Shown: in pieces, positions 20,815 to 28,864 of the stretch
Numbering within the stretch: the stretch's first letter is position 1
Layout of the letters: each line of letters starts with the position of its first letter
Origin: Peromyscus leucopus
Taxonomy: Eukaryota; Chordata; Mammalia; Rodentia; Cricetidae
DNA: 64,000 nucleotides
Assembly: GCF_004664715.2 (NCBI RefSeq)
Contig: NC_051075.1
Span: 30,028,504 to 30,092,503 of the forward strand
Direction: 5' to 3'
Notes under the pieces: generated by a model
Seen by the model: the letters and a program-made list of their open reading frames with translations, nothing else
The model's database searches: none
What the model was told of the DNA's origin: nothing
Translations under genes and position numbers: made by a program

Positions 20815-21495
20815 TTGCTGAGGAGAAGCTCCAGCTGAGGCCAAGCAGGGCCACAAATGGTGGCAGCAGGACAAAGAGGCCAAGGCTGCTGCTCCAAGTT
20901 GTTGGTTGCTTCTCATCCTGTTGATGTTGGTGACACTGCTACCAGGGATAAAGGGTTTACAGCTGTTTGTTCAGAGAACACTTGCCAGGATCATCATGTT
21001 AGAAGAGAGTATTGGCAAAAGTCATTTTGGAGAAGTTTGTCAAGGCAGGTGTTGGGGAGAAGTTGCTGTGAAGATATTCTCTTCTAAAGGAGAATGTCCA
21101 TGGTTCTGAGAGGCAGGGACTTATCAGACTGTGATGTTATGCCATGAAAACATCCTAGGGTTTATACCAGCAGACAACAAAGACAATGGCACAATGACTC
21201 AGCTGTGGTTGGTGTTGGATTACCATGAACATGGATCCCTTTTTTATTACTTGAATAGATGCACTGTTACAGTGGAGGGGATGATCAAACTCACTCTATC
21301 TTGGGCAAGTGATCTTGCCCATCTTCTCATGGATATTTTTGGTACCCAAGGAAAGCCATCAATTGCTCAGAGAGATTTGAATTGAAAAAATATCTTGGTG
21401 AAGAAGAATGGAACCTGTTGTATCGCAAAATTGGGACTGGCTGTGAAACACAATTCTACCACAAATACAATTGATGTTGCTCCAAACCACAGAGT
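20815..21495 (+). pseudogene. TGFBR1: Processed TGF-beta receptor type I (TGFBR1/ALK5) sequence, ectodomain deleted, inside ERV arm B
   Basis: Intronless copy of TGFBR1, a membrane serine/threonine kinase that phosphorylates SMAD2/3. A CpG-decayed 5'UTR (to 20872) precedes the start-codon position, now AAA (20873-20875). The signal-peptide region follows ('[13 protein letters not shown]', ending 'LQ', 20960), then directly '[19 protein letters not shown]' of the GS/kinase boundary. Ectodomain, membrane segment and the TTSGSGSG motif are missing. The kinase continues without frameshift: glycine loop 'GKSHFGEV', 'VAVK' lysine (21071-21073), '[13 protein letters not shown]', '[14 protein letters not shown]' (HRDLK changed to QRDLN), and DLG changed to KLG (21428-21436). 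It stops at 'APNHRV' (21495), so the kinase C-lobe is missing. In-frame stops are at 21107 and 21383. No poly(A) tail at the 3' break. No active product is expected. Confidence 0.93.
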
Positions 21496-21505
21496 AGACA
21501 CACAT

Positions 21506-21540
<35 letters not shown>
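21496..21540. repeat. (CA)n microsatellite at the TGFBR1/viral junction
   Basis: CA run of about 34 bases, preceded by looser 'acacacatgcacac', exactly between the last TGFBR1 base and the first base matching the viral 3' region. It probably grew from a short CA run at the recombination junction. Confidence 0.95.
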
Positions 21541-21542
<2 letters not shown>

Positions 21543-22430
21543 TTCTGCAGTGAACCATGACTGCCTAATAGCATCTTTGAAGTCTCCAAAGAGATGATGG
21601 GACTCCACAACAAGGATTGACAATTTCACATAGATTATGATAATACCAATAATCTGACAAACACCACCCAAAGATCAGTTTTGGACTACAAACTGACCAG
21701 GGTTATTTGAGATGGCTAACTGAGATGATCCAGCCTCACAGACTACTCAACCAAGGACTTGAGACAAGCCCTGTACTTCTGAATTATGCAATACCCATAT
21801 TCACAAAGAAGTGGGCTGGGTGGTTTTTAGTCATTCAGTGGGTTATGGATACTGTCATTGTTTAGGATGGGTGGTTATAAGTTGTTAACTGATAATGGTC
21901 AGGAAAAAAAAGCTACATAAAGAGATTAGATTCAGGGTTTTTGTTTGAAAAAAAGAAGAAAAAAGAAAACAAAGAGAATATAGATAAGAAGTAGATTATT
22001 GAATCTACTCTGAAAAAAAAGAAGAGATATAGAAACAAGATAAAAGGGTAGATTATTGAATTTACTCTGAAAAGAAAAAAGGGAAAGATATAAAAATGAT
22101 AAGATAAAAGGTATATTATTGCACTACTCTGAAAAGAAAAAAGAGATAATATAGATATGATAAGTTTAAAGAAAGGTAGATTATTGAATCTACTTTGAAA
22201 AGGTAACAACTAGTTTTAAATATTTTACATTGGAATGGATTTTTGTATATTGTATACAAATTTTGTATTGAACTCACCAAAATAGGATAAACAATGAAAA
22301 TTTTGTTTGAATTTGTCAAATGTTAATGGACTGGACATTGTTAATGTAATTCTTGACTGTATATAGTATATATATTGTACTTATTGTATATAGTTTTCTT
22401 ATGTTAGTTATAACTTTTTTATTTTACACA
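21541..22430 (+). other. Non-coding 3' region of arm B
   Basis: Begins 'atttctgcagtgaaccatga' and is collinear with the complement of arm A from about 15370 down to 14260, which proves it is viral rather than TGFBR1 3'UTR. It contains four repeated hairpin units (21991-22205) and AT-rich sequence up to the polypurine tract. No env-like frame is seen. Confidence 0.85.
21991..22205 (+). repeat. Four tandem units with a conserved hairpin, arm B
   Basis: Units of about 57-65 bases, each centred on GTAGATTATTGAATCTAC, which folds into a 7-bp stem with a 4-base loop. Copies: 21991-22008 (perfect), 22048-22065 (one stem change), 22111-22127 (degenerate), 22176-22193 (perfect). An A/G-rich stretch follows each. 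Arm A has three such units in complement (14690-14815). Confidence 0.85.
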
Positions 22431-22442
22431 AAAAAGGGGAAA
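22430..22442 (+). promoter_or_regulatory. Polypurine tract of arm B
   Basis: AAAAAAGGGGAAA ends immediately before the LTR start TGTGGTG. Expected plus-strand primer. Confidence 0.85.
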
Positions 22443-23007
22443 TGTGGTGATATATTGTGCACCTCAATATGCTGTTTATCCATGTGCCCTAACAGTGTAC
22501 CCTAATAATCTTATCTGGAGATCAGAGGACAGAGCCAGCAACTAGATTAGACATAGAGGCCAGACATTGGTGGCACACATGCCTTTAATTCTATCACTCA
22601 GGAGGCAAAGATCCATCTGGATCTCTGTTAGTTCAAGGCCATTCTGGGAATAGAGCCAGGCATGGGGACATACACCTTTAATTCCAGCACTTGAGATCTC
22701 ATGTCTTTGCTTGTGAAAGACACACACCTTTAATCCCAGGAAGTGATGGCAGGAAGAAGAAAGGTATATAAGGCATGAAGACTTATAAAAACTAGAGCTT
22801 TTTAGCAGCAGTTCAACTGAGACACTCAGGAGTGAGGACTCAGAGGCTTTCAGTCTGAGGATTTGTGGAAACAGGATTGCCTGAGGAGTTGGTGAGGTGT
22901 GGTTGGCTGTGGCTTGTTCTGTCTTTCTGATCTTTCAGTGTTCACCCCAATGTCTGGCTCCAGGATTTTTTTTTTATTAATAAGACCGGTTAGCAATTTG
23001 TCTCACA
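22443..23007 (+). mobile_element. 3'LTR of arm B, family 1
   Basis: 565 bp from TGTGGTGATATATTGTG to CTCACA. U3 contains three B1-like segments, each with a 'ctttaat' motif (near 22582, 22674 and 22728). A TATA-like 'tatataagg' lies at about 22765 and 'tataaaaac' at about 22787. R-U5 follows. It is longer than LTR A because of an extra segment near the U3 start. It ends at the putative duplication CAAAGA. Confidence 0.92.
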
Positions 23008-23013
23008 CAAAGA
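23008..23013. other. Putative right TSD of the composite ERV (CAAAGA)
   Basis: The six bases outside LTR B; five of six match CAAAGT outside LTR A. The LTR edge is set by aligning the last 15 bases of both LTRs, which have equal length and end CACA. Confidence 0.5.
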
Positions 23014-23061
23014 CACTTGCTTTCCATTCTCTAATAGAGGATGTTGCTGGTAACCTTTTTA

Positions 23062-23140
23062 CTAAAAAAAAAAAAAAAAAAAAAAAACAAACAAACAAAC
23101 AACAAAAAATAAAAATAAAAAAAAAACAAGGTCATGAAAT
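23062..23140. repeat. A-rich low-complexity tract
   Basis: An A run of more than 20 bases followed by (AAAC)n-like and A-rich sequence. It could be the tail of a lost retroposon, but no body is recognisable in front of it. Confidence 0.8.
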
Positions 23141-23149
23141 AAATCAGTT

Positions 23150-23690
23150 GTAACAGACAAGATGGAAATCACACCCCTGTGATAAACCAGTCTGACTCAA
23201 TTTTAGGTCTGAAAGCCATCTAATTATAAAAACAAACTAGATTTATTCATGTTTATGATTAAATCTGTTTGTTGTCTTTGTTTCAAAAAGTTGTTATGAC
23301 CAACTTGTTATGCTTATGATCTGCTTCTGTAACCCTCCCTATTTGCCTGCTAAATCCCCTATTTGGAGGTCCCATGGGTATATAAACCCATGTCCAAGGT
23401 TGATCCTTTGAACTGTACCTTTAGGAAGACACAGTCTGTGAACTTGAATTTTAAAAAGCTTGATTTAGTTAATTTGGCCATGATGATTGGGATTGGTGGT
23501 CTTACTCCTTGCATCTATGGGATTAACACCTTCACAAAAGATAATTGGCTATAATCTGGTAAATGTCTAATGAAGATGATCCATTATAACAAGGTCAGTT
23601 TTATGACTGGAGTATTGCACTCTGGTTATGCAGAATGTTGCCAGCAGAGGAAACAAATGAATGATTGTGGGCCTTCTGGGTTATTATAAG
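23150..23690 (+). other. Unclassified LTR-like segment
   Basis: Contains 'tgtaaccctccctatttgcc', 'gtcccatgggtatataaacc' (a TATA box in a GC-richer setting at about 23378) and a downstream C/T-rich stretch, resembling the promoter part of an LTR. No clean termini or duplication found. Could be a decayed class I or III LTR, or unrelated. Confidence 0.25.
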
Positions 23691-23699
23691 ATTTTTAAA

Positions 23700-24480
23700 A
23701 TTTATTTCATTTATTTTTGAAATTATAATGTAATTGTATCATTTCTCTCTTCTTTTTCCTACCTCTAAACTCTCCCATATATCAATCCTTGTTCTCTTTC
23801 AAACTCATGGCCTCTCCTTTACATTGCTATTACATTCATATTTGTATTTGCGTATACTTGTATATTCCTAAATATAACCTGTTTAATGTGTATAATAGTG
23901 TTACTTGTGTATATAGTATCAGGAGTGACCATTTGGCATTGGATCACTAATAGGTGTGCTCTTCCCTAGGGAAACTGTTTCTCTTACTGTCAGCTTTCCT
24001 TAGTTTCCTATGGTTCTTTGTGTAGGGTTGAGGTCTAGTTGTCTTTTCTCTGTTCACTTGGTCAATGTCTATTCCTCTGTGTCTTTCTTTTTTTTTCTTT
24101 TCTTTTTTTTTTGTTTTGTTTTTTGTTTGTTTTTCAAGACAGGATTTCTCTGTGTAGTTTCGGTTTCTGTCCTGGATCTCGCTCTGTAGACCAGGCTAGC
24201 CTTGAAGTCACAGAGATCTGCCTGGCTCTGCCTCCATAGTGCTGGAATTAAAGGCATGCACCACCATCTCCTGGTGATCTTCTATTTCTTATAATCTCCT
24301 GACACCTCATCAGGAATGTTCATTGAGCCTTAAGTACAGAGTGTTTTGTTGATTTATCTATTTGGACTGGGCTCCACAGCTTGGTATTTTGATTGGTTGT
24401 GATTTTCTTTATTATGATCTCTGTCTGTTGGAAAGAGAAATTTCCTTGGTGGGAGGTGAAGATTTTTTGGTATTATTTCT
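23700..24480 (-). repeat. L1 3'-end remnant (Lx-like), antisense, with B1 insertion
   Basis: Same repeat type as 90-600: 'cctacctctaaactctccca', 'aggagtgaccatttgg', 'ggttgaggtctagttg', interrupted by a B1 at 24084-24278 and resuming with 'gggctccacagcttgg'. No coding potential. Confidence 0.55.
24084..24278 (-). repeat. B1 SINE, minus strand
   Basis: T-rich tail first, then 'caagacaggatttctctgtg', 'gtagaccaggctagcc', 'gcctggctctgcctcc', 'ggaattaaaggcatgcacc': a full B1 in complement. Moderately diverged. Confidence 0.92.
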
Positions 24481-24769
24481 TCCAAATACATGAGACAAAC
24501 TTTGCTCAGACATTTATTTCAACATTTTTTCAGACATAGCAGCTGAAATGAGGCAACTCAGGCATGTAAAAACTAAGAATATAAAGTGCTTGGGTTCACA
24601 CCATGGTGGCCAATGTTAAAGTTAGAATATTTTTATTTATTTTCTTCCTATTTTGAATGAAATTTTACCATGAAAATATTTCACTATTCTTAAAATATGG
24701 TTAGAAAATTTGAAATAGTTCCTAGACTCTGCACATGAAAGTAAACTGGCAATATTTGTTATTCTGAAG

Positions 24770-24879
24770 ATAATCATTTCTTTTAACATGATGTTCTGTC
24801 TATTGGCTTTCTTGCAAAATATGTTTTCTTTTCTGTGGCTAAATAGTATTCAGCTGAATGTGTATGTACAAACAAAGAA

Positions 24880-24919
<40 letters not shown>

Positions 24920-25270
24920 CAAACACATTGTATGTGTACACTTAGTCAAAGTTTAGAATCTGGGATGGTTCAACCACTTTTTTCTTATAAGTAGTGCTGA
25001 GCTTTCAGATATGACATTTATAGCTGATTTTGTATCTTTGAATTTATTCCCAGTACTGATCCAGTCTATACATCTACTTTGAGAATTTAATGAAAGCCTA
25101 TACTGATTCTCATAGTGTCTTAAATAATCAATATCTCAAAAATGGGTTAAAAATTACTCTTCCTCCCTCTCTGCATCCATAGCAACATTTAGAGTATTTA
25201 TTTGTTTTTCTTTTTCTTTTTCTGTTTCTTGATGATAGCCATTCTGCTTTGGGTGAGTTGGGATATTAAC
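24770..25270 (-). repeat. Old L1 ORF2 fragment, antisense, with (CA)n
   Basis: 'tctgtggctaaatagtattc' and following phrases are the complement of the L1 ORF2 end; a CA run (24883-24917) interrupts it. The rest to 25270 is weaker. Confidence 0.45.
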
Positions 25271-25274
25271 ACTC

Positions 25275-25685
25275 ATTTTATTTTATTTTTATTTGGTAAT
25301 AAAATTTATTTTTCTGATTAACAGGTAGGAATTTGAGTCATTTCAGTTATAATAGTACAGAAATGTAAAATATTAGTTAACATCAGGCTCCCACAAAGTA
25401 TGTATGAGTTATTAGGATGAGAATTATGTTGAGACCAAAAAATAGTTGACAGAAAGTTTATGTGAATATATGAACACGTGTATCTGTCTGTACTAAATTG
25501 TGTATGCTATTTGTGATTAAGAGATAGAGGGTACTGTATGGTATTTTGAAAATAACTTCATTCATTTCTGCATATTATCTTAACAAGTGTGATTGCTCAT
25601 TATGAAAAGGAACAAAAACAATGACATAGAAGTTTGGTGGATAGCAATAAAGTGTGATTTCATATGAGGAATCTGGAAATAACCA
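25275..25685. other. No recognisable feature
   Basis: AT-rich, no gene or nameable repeat. Confidence 0.5.
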
Positions 25686-25689
25686 TTCT

Positions 25690-26450
25690 ACCATATGAAA
25701 CTACAGACTCAATTCATCCCAGGAAAAATCCCCATTCTATTCTTCACAGAAATAGAAAACAAACAAACAAATAAAAAACAACCTTGTACTTCATGTGGAA
25801 AAATAACAACACCACAAAAACTATGGACTGGCATTTCAGAGAAAAACAATAATGCTGAAAATCCCACTCTCAGGTTAAATTGCAAGGCCATAGCAACAAA
25901 ATCTGTATGACATTTGTTAGACTGTTAGGGGTGGGTTAAAGGAGGCAGAAAACACAGAAAGAAGAGGCAAGTCTCTCCTTTAGTCAGTACTGGGTCTATT
26001 GGTGGAAACGCTGTGAAGGGGTCATCTCATATGTCACCCACATGAAAGGATGGGCCATATGTTCCAGGCCCACATCATGCAGGTAGATGAAAGAAAATTC
26101 CCACAGGAAAAGGCTGTTTAAAATCTTTACAGGCACAGAAATGAATCAAGGGATGTGCAGGGGAAGCTAAGAAGTACAGTGTTATTATCAGTAGTGACAT
26201 AATAAGATAGAACGAAATAGATGGCCCAGGTTTAAGTCTCCATAATTAAAAGCACCAGTTTTCTTTCTTTCTTTTTCTTTTTCTTTTTTTTTTTTCAAAA
26301 ATGCCCAAAACACACACTGGTGGAAAAACAGCATCTTCAACAGCTTGTGTTGGGAAAATGGACGTTGACATGTAGAAAAATGAAACTAGATCCTCATCTC
26401 TAACCTTACATAAAAAAACAGCTGCAAATGGACTGAGCTTACAGTTCATG
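25690..26450 (+). repeat. Old L1 ORF2 fragments, plus strand
   Basis: 25725-25910 resembles L1 ORF2 ('attcttcacagaaatagaaa', 'acttcatgtggaaaaataa', 'ggccatagcaacaaaatctg'). 26300-26450 resembles the next ORF2 part ('gtgttgggaaaatggac', 'catgtagaaaaatgaaacta', 'gctgcaaatggactgag'). The middle (25920-26250) is different sequence, so the L1 is interrupted. Decayed. Confidence 0.6.
26258..26296. repeat. Pyrimidine tract (TTTCT)n
   Basis: Imperfect TTTC/TTTTTC repeat ending in a T run, next to the L1 ORF2 fragment. Confidence 0.85.
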
Positions 26451-26459
26451 CTCATGTCT

Positions 26460-27480
26460 GAAAGCCTCCCATTAGCTTGCTGTTTTGTCAGTATCACTGA
26501 TGGAGCAGAGCAGGACTGCTTTTTGTGACTCTCTTTGTTTTTAAGAAATTTGTCTAGCAGCTATGACTCAGTTCATCTAAATTTTGTTTATGGTGAAAGC
26601 TGGATATTTTGGAAAGAAATAGCTTTTGTTGTGTAAGATTGGCAGTCCACTCTCGAGGGAGAGGAAAACTGAAGTAACTCCTATGTGACACTGAGCAATT
26701 GCTTGCTCCAAGTTCCTGGTGATTCACATTCTGCAGTAGGTTTTGCTTGGCTGGACACATTCACTCAGTGAGAATGAGTGACCATCAGCTAAGCTTTTTA
26801 TTCAAACAGCAGCTCCAATGTCATCAGGAAATGCTTTAGAAAAAGAAATACCTTCTCTGGGGTCAGGGGAGAGAGGGTTTAGCCCTCTTTCAGAAACAAA
26901 GAGGGCAAGAGCAGTGCTTTAGCTCACACTGAATGAAAGTAGCAGGGAAGAGTTATAAGAGCTGAAACATTACCAGATAGATAATGAGATTCCTGCTGAG
27001 AGTGTAAGTTCCCTGTGTTGAGAAGGAACTGGGGAGAGAGTTCTTCCAGACAGGAAGATTGCTTCTGAGATTCTCCATCAGCACTGTAAGCTGACAGCCA
27101 GCCGCATTTGCTTCTGTAAAAGCATTAGCACAGCATTACAGGTCATTTCATTAGGACACTCACATATGTGCATCCATCAATGCCTCATACCCAGGAAACT
27201 GATTACCCAACACCTTGTGTTTTTCTTATCTGTATAGGGAATTAGGCAGCCAGTATGAATCTGATTGCACTTAGGAAACCTAAATGATTTCTAATTTGTA
27301 AATTATGCACCCAAAAAGGAAAGATCTATGAAGTAATTGTGCTTGTCTATTTCTGAAATCAGAGTTGACACCCTTGCTGAAGAAGAAAATATTGCTTTGG
27401 ATAAAAAAGGAAGAGTAAATGCACAGTTCTGTATTTCAATCTTGTTAATGGATCAAACAGAACTATGTAAACCCATGACA
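26460..27480. other. No recognisable feature
   Basis: About 1 kb of near-average composition without a convincing open frame or nameable repeat. One of the better candidates for unique DNA in the window. Confidence 0.45.
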
Positions 27481-28060
27481 TGAAGGGGGAGGTTTTTATT
27501 GTAGATGTGAAAGGGAGAACATCCAAGGTATCTGGAAGACTCCGCAGGAGAGAGAGAAAGTAGTAGACTAAACATGGCCAGAAAAAGTCTGAACTTGGCC
27601 ATGAGAAAAGTAGGAACAGAATAAAGAGAGAGAGGTGTGAGAGAGTCTGTCAGAGGTGGGGAGCAGGGGCAAAAAGTTGAGAGAGTGTGGGGAAAAGAGA
27701 GGACAGACAGGGGAGGAGCATACCTGAAGGAGCAGGATTATAAAGAACAATGAATAGCTAGAGGCAGGAAGCTCCTAACCTGGGGGAAATTTAGGATAGT
27801 GGAAGGACAGAAGAACCCGGATGCCGTCATGGACACTGAAGAGTGTAACAGGTACCTGTGGGAGCCTGGAGGTGAGCATGCCCTTTGGCATCCTAATAGG
27901 CACCACAGATAGCCATTCATCCCTTCTGCCAGTGATAAGGGAAATGGCTCCTTTGGGAGAGAGAAACGGAACCAGCATCACAAGTTCCTAATGAATGGTG
28001 GCTTTTGTCTTACTGACTAAATTTGGGGATATGGAGTTTCATTTGGACCTGACAATAATC
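27480..28060. repeat. Unclassified purine-rich segment, possibly LTR-derived
   Basis: G/A-rich with many 'gagag' and 'aggagg' motifs (27545-27720), an 'ggattataaagaac' stretch and GC content above its neighbours. The layout resembles some rodent LTRs, but I find no clean termini, duplication or second copy here. Confidence 0.3.
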
Positions 28061-28157
28061 ACCTTTGCTGAAAGCTCAATTAGAAATATAAACTATGTAG
28101 CTATGTGGTAAAAATTAGTGATATAAAATCAATGTCTCAAGATGGTCTTCTTATTTT

Positions 28158-28161
28158 CTTT

Positions 28162-28195
<34 letters not shown>

Positions 28196-28262
28196 GTGTT
28201 TTTGAGATCAAATCCAGGACCATGCACATGTTGGCAAGCTTTCCCCTGACATAATTACTCAA
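28158..28262 (-). repeat. SINE (B4-like) head with long T run, antisense
   Basis: A T run of more than 30 bases (about 28162-28194), then 'gtttttgagatcaaatccag', 'accatgcacatgttggcaag' and 'taattactcaacc', the complement of a tRNA-like SINE head. Confidence 0.55.
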
Positions 28263-28269
28263 CCATTAC

Positions 28270-28550
28270 CATTTGCTCTTCATACTGGTTCTTGGCTACA
28301 TTCTCATTAAACATGTAATTAAGGTGTTTCTAAGTGATTTGGTGATTTATAGCTTTTATTATTTACTTATAGTAAGGAAAAGAAAGTTTCAGGTAAAAGT
28401 TATGATATTTGATGTTACAACATTCTTAGTAAATATGTTCTTGCATAATTTCCTGTTAATATGATTTAAAAATACTTATTTCAATATACCATGAAGTTAA
28501 ATCTACATTATTTCTTTGACAAGATTATTTACGTGTCTGTGTGTGTGTTA
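28270..28550. other. No recognisable feature
   Basis: AT-rich, no nameable repeat. Confidence 0.5.
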
Positions 28551-28862
28551 TGTGTGTGAGGTGTACATATGTGCATTCTGTGTGGAAGCGAGTGGAGGCA
28601 AGAAGTAAATGGCCAGGTTTCTTAAGTCACTCTCCACCGTATTTTTTAGGCGACAGAGTCCATCACTGAAGACAAGGATTGACGATTACCTAGACTCGAG
28701 AGTTCATAAGTCTTATAGATCCTCTTGTATCAGCCTCTTCACTCTTAGGATTACAAGTGCACATTGTCATATCTGGGTTTTTAGATGGGTACAGTAGATC
28801 CAAATACAGATGTTCCTGATTGTGTGGCAAGCGCTTTACCCATGAACCATTTTCTCAGCCCC
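28550..28862 (-). repeat. SINE (B4/B2-like), antisense
   Basis: GT-rich start ('gtgtgaggtgtacatatgtg'), a diverged middle, and an end 'gcaagcgctttacccatg', 'ccattttctcagcccc', the complement of a rodent tRNA-derived SINE 5' end. Confidence 0.6.
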
Positions 28863-28864
28863 AA

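Larger units (their letters stand above)
13714..23007. mobile_element. Composite endogenous retrovirus with two diverging arms and a captured TGFBR1 sequence
   Basis: A 9.3-kb block whose two ends are LTRs of one family in opposite orientation, both with U5 outward. Arm A (minus, 13714 to about 20450) carries 3'LTR, polypurine tract, integrase, reverse transcriptase, protease and gag. Arm B (plus, about 20475-23007) carries R-U5, primer-binding site, leader, TGFBR1 pseudogene, viral 3' region, polypurine tract and 3'LTR. Flanks are CAAAGT (13708-13713) and CAAAGA (23008-23013). Later insertions are a B1, an L1 3' end and a solo LTR. Two separate proviruses plus later rearrangement is the main alternative to one aberrant integration. 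Confidence 0.85.

Noticed and set aside
20857..21087. 76-codon open frame starting with ATG at the TGFBR1 5' end
   Set aside because: This ATG lies in the former 5'UTR (gained by a C-to-T change) and its frame runs out of register with the receptor. The original start position is AAA at 20873.
21359..21671. Minus-strand frames of 84, 63 and 71 codons
   Set aside because: They read through the (CA)n run and the antisense of the TGFBR1 sequence; Cys-Val repeats only.
21991..22205. CRISPR-like array
   Set aside because: Spaced palindromic repeats, but they are retroviral 3' repeats in a mammalian genome, with related A/G-rich spacers and copies in both ERV arms.
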